From the NCBI RefSeq assembly GCF_041378895.1, contig NZ_CP144212.1, forward strand, positions 1,163,501-1,227,500: a DNA stretch of 64,000 nt. The letters are read 5' to 3'. A model generated the notes under the pieces. That model was not told the origin of the DNA. It saw nothing but the letters and a program-made list of their open reading frames with translations, and ran no database searches. Positions 36,333 through 45,061 of the stretch are shown here, one piece after another. The translations under genes and the position numbers were made by a program. The stretch's first letter is position 1. Each line of letters begins with the position of its first letter. The DNA comes from Dechloromonas sp. ZY10 (GTDB taxonomy: Bacteria > Pseudomonadota > Gammaproteobacteria > Burkholderiales > Rhodocyclaceae).

Positions 36333-36453
36333 CGCCCGGTATTGGGCCATGTTTGCCGGGGAAAGACATGGACATGGATCAATTCGACTCATGGCCTGCG
36401 CTGGCCAGCGTCGGTCGTGAGCGAAGTGTTTCGCTTCTTGGTCGCTTTGTCGC

Positions 36454-37755
36454 TTACTCCCAGTGTTCGGTGACTTCGCTGGCCCAGGCGGTTGCGGCGA
36501 GGAAGGCGCGGTTGACCGAGTGCGGCGACAAGCCGGCATCGCGGGCGGCGGACTCCAGTCGTAACAGATCGAAGCTGTCGCCGGCGATCGCGGTGCGCAG
36601 CAATGCAGCCAGTGTGCCCCGGCCATGCAACAAGGCTTCTGCGACAAGCTCGGGGAGGGGCATGTCTGCCAGAATTTCGGCCAGAGGGCGGCGCAGGAGA
36701 CGGTCCAGGCAGGAAAAGATTCCGGCCAGAAACAGGGTGTCGCTGGCTATGTCGGGATGGCTTTCGCGGCCCAGCAGTTCCATCAGGCGGCCACGGGTGA
36801 GTGCGCTTTCAACCAGCAGCCAGTCGCCGAATTGTGGTTCGCGGACCGAGAAAAGCAGTACCGACAGCCAGCGGAACAGACGTTGTCGGCCGAGCAGCAT
36901 CAGTGCTTGTTCCATGCTGTCGATACGTCCGGAAAGACCCAGTGCCGGGGAGTTCAGATAGCGCAGGATGCGGAATGCCAGCAATGGGTCGTGCTTGAGG
37001 GCGACGGCAATTTCACTGGTGTCGGCATCGCTCTGCACCAGGCGCAGCAGATGCAGCAACTGCATTTTGTGTGGATCTGCTCCGCTGCGTTCGCTGTCCG
37101 GGAGTGGCGGCAATTCGGCGAAGCGGCCGTGGAAGTAGTCGAAATGCCACTGGCGACAAAGCTGCAATTCGTCGAGGTGGTCGATATTGGCGGCAAACAA
37201 GGCATTCGGGCGGGTCTTCTCGATCGCTCGGTAGGCGGCAGAGAAGTCGCGAATGGTTTCCGGCGGATGGGCGGCAATGTCGAGTGCCCCGCAATCACTG
37301 GCGGCGACGAGTTCGCCAAATGCGGCATGGCGCGGTTGGCGATAAAGACCGATCTGGAGCCCCTGTTCCTGCAACTGCTCAATCCGTGGCAGCAGTTCCT
37401 GGCTGCAGGCTGCATCGGCCAGTTGCAGCAGGAGCATGATTTTCCGTCCGGCCAACTGGTCGACCGTGGGCAGCGACAGGCTGGCTGAGGATAGCGGGAG
37501 AAAGAAAAGTCCTCCGTGCTCGGGCTGCTCTTCATTGGTCAGCAATGCCAGCAGTTGCTGGTCATGGGCAGTTTGCAGCGGTGCCGGTGCTTGTGCGGCG
37601 AAGTCCGCCCGGCGCATTCGCAGCAAGTGACCGGCAATCCGGTTGCGGCGGTCAAACACAACTTCGCTGCAGAGCAAGGCATTGGCAGCCGGTACAACCG
37701 TCCCCTGGGGGGCGGTTGGCGGGTTCGCTGCTTGCCGGTTTTTCAATCCGAACAC
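36454..37755 (-). CDS. EAL-like/HDOD signalling protein (YuxH type)
   Basis: The protein has 433 residues. The N-terminal half is a degenerate EAL-type domain lacking the EAL motif (the first block reads EVVFDRRNRIAGHLLRMRR). The C-terminal half is HDOD (LLHLLRLVQSDADTSEIAVALKHDPLLAFRILRYLNSPALGL, FLAGIFSCLDRLLRRPLAEIL). YuxH/CdgJ-like proteins affect motility and c-di-GMP signalling without enzymatic activity. There is no membrane segment. It is downstream of the ppiC-bolA group but separated from it by a terminator. Confidence 0.85.
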   Translation of the reverse strand: MFGLKNRQAANPPTAPQGTVVPAANALLCSEVVFDRRNRIAGHLLRMRRADFAAQAPAPLQTAHDQQLLALLTNEEQPEHGGLFFLPLSSASLSLPTVDQLAGRKIMLLLQLADAACSQELLPRIEQLQEQGLQIGLYRQPRHAAFGELVAASDCGALDIAAHPPETIRDFSAAYRAIEKTRPNALFAANIDHLDELQLCRQWHFDYFHGRFAELPPLPDSERSGADPHKMQLLHLLRLVQSDADTSEIAVALKHDPLLAFRILRYLNSPALGLSGRIDSMEQALMLLGRQRLFRWLSVLLFSVREPQFGDWLLVESALTRGRLMELLGRESHPDIASDTLFLAGIFSCLDRLLRRPLAEILADMPLPELVAEALLHGRGTLAALLRTAIAGDSFDLLRLESAARDAGLSPHSVNRAFLAATAWASEVTEHWE

Positions 37756-37778
37756 GGGCCGTCTCCTGGCGTTCGCTG

Positions 37779-37806
37779 AAAAAGAAATGCCCGCCGATGG
37801 CGGGCA
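37779..37806 (-). terminator. Terminator of the yciB-yciI-bolA-ppiC operon
   Basis: TGCCCGCC and GGCGGGCA flank GAT. On the minus strand TTTCTTTTT follows, between the ppiC stop and the HDOD gene start. Confidence 0.88.
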
Positions 37807-37829
37807 AGCGAACTGGCGCTGGCTGCGCC

Positions 37830-38618
37830 TTAGTTCACCTTGGCTTTGGCACGCAATTCCTTGACCAGCTTTTCAACCTGTTGCTGGTTGGCGCGCTGTT
37901 GCAATTGCGGCTTGAGCTGGTCGAACGGCGGCGGGGTCAGGGCGCGGGTATCGTCGAGCTGGATGACGTGGTAGCCGAAGTCGGTCTTGACCGGGGTCTT
38001 GGTGTAATCCCCCTTCTTCAGCTGGCCGAGGGCATCGGCAAACGGCTTGACGTAGGCGCTCGGGCTGCTCCAGCCGAGGTCGCCGCCATTGTCGCGGGAG
38101 CCGGGATCCTTGGATTGCTTGGCCTGGTCGGCAAATTTTTCGCCCTTGGCCAGTTTGTCGATGATCGCCTTGGCTTGCTCTTCGCTCTCAACCAGCACGT
38201 GGCGAGCCTTGTACTCGGTATTGCCGAGGCTGGCCTTGATCGCATCGTATTCGGCGCGCAGTTGGGCATCGCTGATCGGGTTGGCGCGAACGTGTTCGGA
38301 GAGCAGGGCCCGGATCAGCACGGCCTGGCGGGCGAGTTCGATTTGCCCCTGAATGTTCGGGTTTTTGTCGAGGCCCTTCTTCTTGGCCTCCTGGGCCAGG
38401 ATTTCGCGACGGACCAGTTCTTCGCGAATGGCCGCCTGCAGTTCCGGTGAATCCGGCGTACCCTGGGCCTTTTGTTCGCTGCTGAAAGCCTCGTAAACCG
38501 AATTCGGGATCGCTTGGCCGTTGACCGTGGCGAAGGCCTTACCTTTCTCGGCGAGGGCCGGCAGGGAGACGATGGCGCCAGCGACAAGGAGGGCGGCCAG
38601 ACGGGAGATGTTACGCAT
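37830..38618 (-). CDS. Periplasmic parvulin-type peptidyl-prolyl isomerase
   Basis: The protein has 262 residues with a Sec signal (ISRLAALLVAGAIVSLPALAEK). The parvulin domain lies around 135-230 (YKARHVLVESEEQAKAII, KDPGSRDNGGDLGWSSPSAYV, VKTDFGYHVIQLDD), flanked by a SurA/PrsA-like chaperone N-region. It assists folding of exported proteins. It is the last gene of the yciB-yciI-bolA-ppiC set. Confidence 0.92.
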   Translation of the reverse strand: MRNISRLAALLVAGAIVSLPALAEKGKAFATVNGQAIPNSVYEAFSSEQKAQGTPDSPELQAAIREELVRREILAQEAKKKGLDKNPNIQGQIELARQAVLIRALLSEHVRANPISDAQLRAEYDAIKASLGNTEYKARHVLVESEEQAKAIIDKLAKGEKFADQAKQSKDPGSRDNGGDLGWSSPSAYVKPFADALGQLKKGDYTKTPVKTDFGYHVIQLDDTRALTPPPFDQLKPQLQQRANQQQVEKLVKELRAKAKVN

Positions 38619-38656
38619 GGGAAACTACCTCGGTGGGAGTGTGGTTTGGGACAGGA

Positions 38657-38920
38657 TTATAGTTCGTCGGGTGTTTTGGCGTCGATGACCAGGGCATGAA
38701 TGCCATTGCGCATCAAGTCGCCGACCGCATCATAAACCAGGCGATGGCGGGCCAGGGTTGATCGGCCGCAAAATTGCCGGGAAACAATCCGTAGGCGGTA
38801 GTGTCCGCCTTCGCGGGCACCAGCATGGCCGGCATGGCGGTGCGAATCGTCGGTGATTTCGACAGCCTCGGGTTCGAGCACTGCCAGCCTGGCGCGCAGG
38901 TTCTCCGGGATTTCGCTCAC
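38657..38920 (-). CDS. bolA: BolA-family protein
   Basis: The protein has 87 residues with the BolA fold: [34 protein letters not shown] and [13 protein letters not shown]. BolA proteins pair with monothiol glutaredoxins in iron-sulfur handling and affect morphology. The start overlaps the yciI stop by 4 bp, so translation is coupled. Confidence 0.92.
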   Translation of the reverse strand: MSEIPENLRARLAVLEPEAVEITDDSHRHAGHAGAREGGHYRLRIVSRQFCGRSTLARHRLVYDAVGDLMRNGIHALVIDAKTPDEL

Positions 38921-39219
38921 GCCGGCAGTGCCTTCTTGAAGGGCTTGACCGTGACGCGTTCATAGACGCCGGCCGCGACATAGGGATCGACCTCGGCCCA
39001 GGCTTGAGCGTCGGCCAGCGAGGGAAACTCGGCAATGATTAGGCTGCCGCTGAAGCCGGCCGGGCCGGGGTCCGGCGAATCAACTGCCGGGCAGGGCCCG
39101 GCAACGAACAGTCGGCCTTCGGCTTGCAGCGCCTGCAATCGGGCGAGGTGTGCCGGGCGGGCGGACAGACGTTGTTCGAGCGTGCCGGAACGATCTTCGG
39201 CAATGATGGCGTAGAGCAT
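38917..39219 (-). CDS. yciI: YciI-family protein
   Basis: The protein has 100 residues with the YCII fold: [42 protein letters not shown], and [19 protein letters not shown]. The conserved His and Asp (RPAHL, AEVDPYV) of the family are present. It is normally found beside yciB and bolA, as here. Its exact reaction is unknown. Confidence 0.92.
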   Translation of the reverse strand: MLYAIIAEDRSGTLEQRLSARPAHLARLQALQAEGRLFVAGPCPAVDSPDPGPAGFSGSLIIAEFPSLADAQAWAEVDPYVAAGVYERVTVKPFKKALPA

Positions 39220-39827
39220 TACTTGTCTTCCTCAAGATATTTCGAAAGCAGCATGCCCTGGCCGAGGACGAAAACCAGCATCAGGCCCATGCCGCCGAAA
39301 AGTTTGAAATTGACCCAGGTATCGGTCGGAAAATTGTAGGCAACCACCAGGTTGAGTATTCCCATGGCGGCGAAAAAGGTCATCCACGAACGATTGAGCG
39401 TACTCCAGACCTGTTCGGGCAGTGTCAGCTGCTCGCTGAGCATGTTGCGGATGGCGTTCTTCTTGAGGACCAGCGAACTGAAAGCCAGGCTGGCTGCAAA
39501 TACCCAGTAAAGGATGGTCGGCTTCCACTTGATGAAGGTCTCATCCTGAAAAATCAGGGTCAGGCCACCAAACACCACGACCAGAGCCAGGCTGATCCAC
39601 AGCATCTTGTCGACACGTCCGTGCCGGAAGCGGACCCACAGGATCTGGGCGATGGTGGCGGCAATCACGACTAATGTAGCGAGCAGGATCGGCGCCTGCT
39701 TTTCGTCGCCGGGCGCTTGCCCGAGGAGCCCGGTCAGCCAGTCGATGGCCTGCTCCGGGTGCTTCTCGGAGTACTTGAAGCTGACGAAGAAAAGAATGAC
39801 AGGGAAGAGATCGAAAAGTAGTTTCAT
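39219..39827 (-). CDS. yciB: Inner-membrane spanning protein YciB / septation protein A
   Basis: The protein has about 202 residues from ATG 39825-39827 ([19 protein letters not shown]); an ATG three codons earlier is also possible. It has five membrane helices, with [20 protein letters not shown] and [21 protein letters not shown] typical of the family. It takes part in cell-envelope synthesis and septation. First gene of the operon with yciI, bolA and ppiC. Confidence 0.93.
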   Translation of the reverse strand: MKLLFDLFPVILFFVSFKYSEKHPEQAIDWLTGLLGQAPGDEKQAPILLATLVVIAATIAQILWVRFRHGRVDKMLWISLALVVVFGGLTLIFQDETFIKWKPTILYWVFAASLAFSSLVLKKNAIRNMLSEQLTLPEQVWSTLNRSWMTFFAAMGILNLVVAYNFPTDTWVNFKLFGGMGLMLVFVLGQGMLLSKYLEEDK

Positions 39828-39880
39828 GCCGGCCATTATATACTTGCCGTCTATCCTTCAATCTGCAGGCAAGGCGGCCC

Positions 39881-40933
39881 ATGAATACCGTTCTCATCGT
39901 CGATGACAGCCCGATCAACCTGACGCTGATCAAGGCACTGGTCCAGAAGCTGGGAGAATGCGAGCCGGTATTGTTCGAACATCCCCAGGCTGCCCTCGAC
40001 TGGTGCCGGCAAACCACGCCCGATCTGGTGATTGTCGATTACATGATGCCCGACCTGAATGGCTTGCAGTTCATTGAGGCCTTTCGTGGCCTGGAGGGCG
40101 CGGCGGACATTCCGGTGCTGATGGTCACCGCCAACGACCAGAAGGAAGTTCGCTATCAGGCCTTGCAGGGCGGGGCTAACGACTTTCTCACCAAGCCGAT
40201 CGACCGGGTCGAGTTTTCGGCGCGGGTGCGCAACATGCTGAGTCTGCGCGAAGGGCAGAAATTCCAGGCCGACTGGACCCGGCACCTGGCGATCATGGTT
40301 GATGAACGGACTCAGGCGATTCTTGCCCGCGAGCAGGAGCTGATTTACCGGATGTCGCGGGCGGCAGAGTTCCGCGACCCTGAGACCGGGGCGCATATTC
40401 AGCGCATGGCGCATTATTCGGCCCTGATTGCGCAGACTTTGGGCCTTGATGTCGACCAGCAGAGATTGCTGCTCGAATCGTCGCCGCTGCACGACGTCGG
40501 CAAAATCGGCATTCCCGATGCCATCCTGCTCAAGCCGGCCCGCCTTACCCCGGAAGAGTTCGAAATCATGAAGCAGCATGCCCGGATGGGGTACGAACTA
40601 CTCAAGGACAGCGGCTCGGAAATCCTTCGGGCCGGAGCGGAGATCGCCCTTTCCCACCACGAAAAATTCGATGGCAGTGGCTATCCCTGCGGTCTGGCCG
40701 GTGAGGCGATCCCGATTTTCGGGCGCATCGTTGCGGTGGCCGATGTCTTTGATGCATTGACTTCGGAGCGTCCGTACAAACCGGCATGGTCCCTGGATGA
40801 TGCGGCGAACTTGCTCCGCGAGGGGCGGGGGGCGCATTTTGACCCGGCGTGCGTCGATGCCCTGTTGCAGTCGTGGGAGCGGGTGCTCGAAATCCGGGCG
40901 CGTTTCCAGGACGAGCATCCTGCGCGGATGTAA
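39881..40933 (+). CDS. Response regulator with HD-GYP domain
   Basis: The protein has 350 residues. The receiver domain (1-125) has the acidic pocket VDD, the phosphoacceptor Asp in LVIVDYMMPD and the Lys in FLTKPID. The HD-GYP domain (about 160-345) has ETGAHIQRMAHYS, SSPLHDVGKIGIPD, and HHEKFDGSGYPCGL with the GYP motif intact. It is a predicted c-di-GMP phosphodiesterase (RpfG type). An Hpt protein gene follows 109 bp later, suggesting a phosphorelay. Confidence 0.93.
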   Translation: MNTVLIVDDSPINLTLIKALVQKLGECEPVLFEHPQAALDWCRQTTPDLVIVDYMMPDLNGLQFIEAFRGLEGAADIPVLMVTANDQKEVRYQALQGGANDFLTKPIDRVEFSARVRNMLSLREGQKFQADWTRHLAIMVDERTQAILAREQELIYRMSRAAEFRDPETGAHIQRMAHYSALIAQTLGLDVDQQRLLLESSPLHDVGKIGIPDAILLKPARLTPEEFEIMKQHARMGYELLKDSGSEILRAGAEIALSHHEKFDGSGYPCGLAGEAIPIFGRIVAVADVFDALTSERPYKPAWSLDDAANLLREGRGAHFDPACVDALLQSWERVLEIRARFQDEHPARM

Positions 40934-41042
40934 GTGCCCGGCAAGGGCGTCTTTGGCAGAGCGGCTGCCAGCCTGTTAGACTGTCGCGATGCCTTGAACC
41001 TTCACCGGCCGGCAGCAACCGGATCCGGACCAGGAGATACAG

Positions 41043-41390
41043 ATGAGCCAGCCTTTTGTTCTCGATCGCGGCCTGATTCTCGACCGCCTCGGGGGCGACG
41101 AGGAAATCCTCGCGATGATGATCGACATGTTCCTGCAGGACGTTGATGCCAACTGTGCGGCGCTGACGGCTGCCCATGCGGCAGCCGATGCCGCTGCGCT
41201 GCGGCGCGAAGCGCACACGATCAAGGGGTTGCTGTCGACCATGTCGGATGAAGCCGGTGCCGCCGAGGCGCTGTTCATCGAGCAAAAGGCCAAGGCTGGC
41301 GAGATTGCCGGGTTGGATGCGGCCGTGGCTGGCCTGTTGGCACGAGTACGTCTGGTGGCTACGGTTCTGCAGCAGGAAACGGCGGCCTGA
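41043..41390 (+). CDS. Histidine phosphotransfer (Hpt) protein
   Basis: This is a free-standing Hpt domain of 115 residues. The phosphorylated His is residue 58 in RREAHTIKGLLSTM. The preceding helix is LGGDEEILAMMIDMFLQDVD. The start follows CCAGGAGATACAG. It probably passes phosphate to or from the HD-GYP regulator encoded just upstream; the hybrid kinase is not in the window. Confidence 0.9.
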   Translation: MSQPFVLDRGLILDRLGGDEEILAMMIDMFLQDVDANCAALTAAHAAADAAALRREAHTIKGLLSTMSDEAGAAEALFIEQKAKAGEIAGLDAAVAGLLARVRLVATVLQQETAA

Positions 41391-41446
41391 GCGGACTGCC
41401 TCGGCAGGTTTCCGCGCAGGGGGCGCAAACCGCCCGGGGCATCGGC

Positions 41447-42136
41447 TCAGCGCTGTGCCGGGGGTAGTTGCAGGTACTCGGCCGCGCCTGCGGCTCCGCC
41501 TGTTGGCGCGTGCGGGATGGTTCCCAGCAGTGGGGCGGGAATCAGTTGGCGCAAAGTCTCCAGATTTTCCGCAAAGCGCGACATCGCCGGGTCGATCCGG
41601 TTGGCGACCCAGCCGGCGATCTGCAGTCTGCGGGCAGCGATGGCTTCGATGCTGAGCAGGCTGTGGTTGATGCAGCCGAGACGCATCCCGACAACGAAGA
41701 TGACCGGCAGTCCAAGCGCTACCGCCAGGTCGGCGCTGTCTTGAGTGCGGCCGCTACGGTCAACCCCCAGCGGCACGCGAAAACCGCCGGCACCCTCGAC
41801 GATCAGGAAGTCGGCCTGTTTCCGGGCGCCGGCGAGGTCGCCGGCAATCGCCGCGAAATCGATCGCACGCCCTTCCTCGCGGGCCGCCAGATGCGGAGCG
41901 ATCGCGGCCTGAAAGCAATAGCGGTTGACCTGTGCCGGCGGCAACACGATGCTGCTGGCCGCGCGAATTTGTCGGACATCCTCGTTTTCGCCATCGGCCT
42001 CGGTGCCGGCAGCTACCGGCTTGAGGCCGGCAGCGCGGAATCCCTGGTTGCGCGCGCAATGCAGCAGTGCGCAACTGACGAAGGTCTTGCCGATTTCGGT
42101 ATCGGTCCCGGTGATGAAATAAGCGGAGGCTGACAT
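41447..42136 (-). CDS. bioD: Dethiobiotin synthetase
   Basis: The protein has 229 residues. It makes dethiobiotin from 7,8-diaminopelargonate, CO2 and ATP. P-loop GTDTEIGKTF, substrate Lys in GLKPVAAG, and the VEGAGGFRVPL and VGMRLGCINHSLL blocks are all present. It is the last gene of the bioF-bioH-bioC-bioD operon. Confidence 0.95.
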   Translation of the reverse strand: MSASAYFITGTDTEIGKTFVSCALLHCARNQGFRAAGLKPVAAGTEADGENEDVRQIRAASSIVLPPAQVNRYCFQAAIAPHLAAREEGRAIDFAAIAGDLAGARKQADFLIVEGAGGFRVPLGVDRSGRTQDSADLAVALGLPVIFVVGMRLGCINHSLLSIEAIAARRLQIAGWVANRIDPAMSRFAENLETLRQLIPAPLLGTIPHAPTGGAAGAAEYLQLPPAQR

Positions 42137-42180
42137 GGCAATACTCGGAAAATGGGGGATCGGTCCGCAGTGCTTGCAGC

Positions 42181-42960
42181 TTAAGCGCGGGCGGTCAGGA
42201 AAATCACTTCATAGCTGAGCGGCAGGCCGTTGATGTTTCTGCCGTTTTCGGCGGCGGCAGCGGCGCGGGCGAAGGCGCTGCGGCCGAGCAGGCTGGTGCG
42301 CCGCCCGTCGCCGACCTGGTTGGCGCCGACCGCCTTGACGGCCTTGAGCAGGCTGCGGAAATCGGGGTAGTAGGCAGTTTCTTGCCGGATTTCGACGTCG
42401 ACCGTGGCAAACCCGCTGGCCCGGGCGAGTTGCTCGACTTGTGCGGCATCCACGAAGCTCAGGGTATGCGCGTGCCGGTCGATGCCGGCAAAAGCCGTAC
42501 GCAATTCATGGAAAGTGCCCGGACCCAAGGTGGCCAGCGCCAGCTGGCCGCTGGCGGCGAGTACCCGCCGGGCTTCGCCCAGGGCGCGGGCGAGGTCGCA
42601 CCACTGTACGGCCAGGCTCGACCAGTACAGGTCAAGACTGGCGCTCCCCAGCGGCAGGTGTTCGATGTCGCCGGCCAGCGCCAGCGGCGCGTTGGGGGCG
42701 CTGCGTCGGCAGTGCAGCAGCATCGCCGGCGAAAAATCGAGGGCCAGCGCTTGGGCATGGGGGTAGCGCTGGTGCAGCAAGCCCAGGGCGTAGCCGGTGC
42801 CGCAGCCGGCATCGAGCAGCCGCTGCGGCTGTAGCGCGGCCGGCAGCCGGGTCAGCAGGTGCTGGCAGATCCGACGCTGCACTTCGGCAGCGCCGTCATA
42901 GCTGTCGGCAGCACGCTCGAAGGCGGCGCGGACGCGGGCCTTGGCCGGTTGCTCAGGCAT
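42181..42960 (-). CDS. bioC: Malonyl-ACP O-methyltransferase
   Basis: The protein has 259 residues of the SAM-methyltransferase class. The motif LLDAGCGTGYALGLL binds SAM, and the N-terminus has RVRAAFERAADSYDGAAEVQRR typical of BioC. It methylates malonyl-ACP so that fatty-acid synthesis can build pimeloyl-ACP methyl ester. The start overlaps the bioH stop by 8 bp. Confidence 0.94.
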   Translation of the reverse strand: MPEQPAKARVRAAFERAADSYDGAAEVQRRICQHLLTRLPAALQPQRLLDAGCGTGYALGLLHQRYPHAQALALDFSPAMLLHCRRSAPNAPLALAGDIEHLPLGSASLDLYWSSLAVQWCDLARALGEARRVLAASGQLALATLGPGTFHELRTAFAGIDRHAHTLSFVDAAQVEQLARASGFATVDVEIRQETAYYPDFRSLLKAVKAVGANQVGDGRRTSLLGRSAFARAAAAAENGRNINGLPLSYEVIFLTARA

Positions 42961-43678
42961 TGATGAAGGCGCGTGCCTGGACTAGGAAATCGTCCGGACG
43001 GGAAATGAACGGCGCGTGCGCGCAATCGGCGAACAATTCGAGGCGGGCACCGGGGATCAGTGCTGCCAGCGCTTCGGCGGCGCCTTGCGGCATCAGCGGG
43101 TCGGCACCGCCATGCAGCAGCAGGGTCGGGGCCTGTACCTGTGGCGCGAGCGGGCGCAAGTCGACTTCGGCCAGCCAGCGCAGGCCGCTTTGCAGGACTT
43201 CGCCGGCCGGACGCGGATCGGCCAGGTCGAGCAGGTTGCGGGTGACTTCCTTGGCACGGGCATCGCCGCGATTGAAGCCGCCGACAAAGCGCGGCAGCAT
43301 CGCTTCGGCATCGGCGGCCATCGCAGCGGTGAATTCGGCAAGGGCTGCCGGTGGCATCGCATGCGGCCAGCCGTCGCGCTGGACGAAGGAGGCGGTGCCG
43401 GCGACCAGCAGCAGCTTGCCGACCTTGGTCGGCGCCTGGGCGGCAACCGCCAGCGCCAGCTGCGCGCCAATCGACCAGCCGGCCAGCGTCGCGCCGGTTG
43501 GCAGGCGTTCGGCGTAATGCGCAACAGTGGCGGCAAAATCGTCGATGGGCGGGGTGCCATCGGCGGCGTTGCGGTAACCGGGGAGGTCGAGAAATTGGCC
43601 GTTGAGCGCGTCGACCGTGGATTGCAGCGGGCCCCGGCCGAGGCACCAGCCGGGGATGAAAAACAGCGGAGCAGTCAT
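42953..43678 (-). CDS. bioH: Pimeloyl-ACP methyl ester carboxylesterase-like hydrolase
   Basis: The protein has 241 residues from ATG 43676-43678, which overlaps the bioF stop by 4 bp; the longer frame is a shadow. Triad candidates are Ser in GWSIGAQ, Asp in LHGGADPLMP, and His in FADCAHAPF. It should remove the methyl group from pimeloyl-ACP methyl ester. Its place between bioF and bioC makes the BioH role very likely, although identity within the alpha/beta-hydrolase family is by context. Confidence 0.85.
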   Translation of the reverse strand: MTAPLFFIPGWCLGRGPLQSTVDALNGQFLDLPGYRNAADGTPPIDDFAATVAHYAERLPTGATLAGWSIGAQLALAVAAQAPTKVGKLLLVAGTASFVQRDGWPHAMPPAALAEFTAAMAADAEAMLPRFVGGFNRGDARAKEVTRNLLDLADPRPAGEVLQSGLRWLAEVDLRPLAPQVQAPTLLLHGGADPLMPQGAAEALAALIPGARLELFADCAHAPFISRPDDFLVQARAFINA

Positions 43679-44874
43679 GCCAGTTCCTTCAAGGCGGTGA
43701 TCAGGCGTTCGAGATCGTCGGCGGTGTGTCCGGCCGACAGCGAAATGCGCAGCCGGGCGCTGCCCTTGGGCACCGTCGGCGGGCGGATCGCTGGCGTCCA
43801 CAGCCCGCGCTGGCGCAAGGCATCAGCGAGTTGCAGCGCGGCCTGGTTGTCGCCGACGATCAGCGGCTGGATCGCGGTCTCCGACGGCAGCAAGGTCCAC
43901 GGCAGGCCGGCAAGGCCAGCGCGCAATTGCGCAATGTGTGCCTGCAGGCGGGCGCGCAGGTTGTCGCCGGCGGCGATCAGACTCAGGCTGGCTTGTAGCG
44001 CGCAGGCGATGGCCGGCGGTGCGGCCGTAGTGAAGATGTAGCCACGGCCACAGTTGAGCAGGTAGTCGATCGCGATGTCCGAACCGGCAACGAAGGCGCC
44101 ACCGACGCCGGCGGCCTTGCCCAGCGTGCCCATCAGCAGCAGACGCGGGTGGTAGGGCAGCTGGCAATGTGCCAGGCTGCCTTCGCCGTGCGGCCCGAGC
44201 ACGCCGAAACCGTGCGCGTCGTCGATCACCAGCCAGGCGTCGTGCGCTTCGGCGAGGGCGAACAGCTCGTTGAGCGGTGCCAGGTCGCCATCCATGCTGA
44301 ACACGGCATCGGTGACGATCAGCTTGCTGCTGGCACTGCTTTTTTCCAGCAGTCGGGCCAGCGCCGCCATGTCGTTGTGCGCGTAGCGGTGGACTTCGGC
44401 ACCTTGTGCCTTGGCCAGCTGCATTGCGTCGATCAGCGAGGCGTGGTTGAGCTTGTCGGCGAACACGGCCGCGCCCCGGCCGGCAAAGGTCGGAGTAACG
44501 GCGATATTGGCCAGGTAGCCGGTGGCAAAACTGAGCACGCGCGGAAAACCGACGAAAGTGGCGAGCGCCTGCTCCAGGTCTTCGTGCGCCTGCATGTGGC
44601 CGCTGACCAGATGGGCTGCGCCGCTACCGGCGCCCCATTGTCCGGCGCCTGCGGCCAGGGCTGCTGCCAGGTGCGGGTCGCCGGCGAGGCCGAGATAGTC
44701 GTTGCTGGCGAAATTGAGCAATTTTTGCCCGTCGACCGTGACTTCGCGGCCGCATGGGGTTTCCAGCACCCGGCGGCGGCGGCGCAGGCCAAGTTCGTCA
44801 AGCACCGTCAGTTCGGTGCGCAGGCGGTTTTCCAGGGACGAAGCGGGGACGTTGGGCAGCAAAGAAGCAGGCAT
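43675..44874 (-). CDS. bioF: 8-amino-7-oxononanoate synthase
   Basis: This PLP enzyme of 399 residues condenses pimeloyl-ACP with alanine. The start is ATG 44872-44874. Recognised blocks are NFASNDYLGLAGDPHL, SGHMQAHEDLE, DAVFSMDGDLAPL, IDDAHGFGVLG and the PLP Lys in MGTLGKAAGVGGA. It is the first gene of the biotin operon. bioA and bioB are not in the window. Confidence 0.95.
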   Translation of the reverse strand: MPASLLPNVPASSLENRLRTELTVLDELGLRRRRRVLETPCGREVTVDGQKLLNFASNDYLGLAGDPHLAAALAAGAGQWGAGSGAAHLVSGHMQAHEDLEQALATFVGFPRVLSFATGYLANIAVTPTFAGRGAAVFADKLNHASLIDAMQLAKAQGAEVHRYAHNDMAALARLLEKSSASSKLIVTDAVFSMDGDLAPLNELFALAEAHDAWLVIDDAHGFGVLGPHGEGSLAHCQLPYHPRLLLMGTLGKAAGVGGAFVAGSDIAIDYLLNCGRGYIFTTAAPPAIACALQASLSLIAAGDNLRARLQAHIAQLRAGLAGLPWTLLPSETAIQPLIVGDNQAALQLADALRQRGLWTPAIRPPTVPKGSARLRISLSAGHTADDLERLITALKELA

Positions 44875-44968
44875 CGAAAAGCGCTCAGGCGAGCGGGGCA
44901 AGACAAACGAAAGTGCGGGAGGGTAACATTTTGCCGGCTCCGATGGCGTATCGAAAAGTGACAGTTTG

Positions 44969-44982
44969 CACGGTCGACCATG
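44969..44982. repeat. GTCGACCGTG-family copy between bioF and the OYE gene
   Basis: CACGGTCGACCATG: one exact 10-mer CACGGTCGAC, with the second arm carrying one change. It lies in the divergent gap. Confidence 0.7.
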
Positions 44983-45061
44983 GCCAGCGGGCAAAATACC
45001 GGCAGCGGGAACTCCTCCCGGTGCTGCCTTTCTTAAACCTCTTTGAATCCGGATTCCTGCC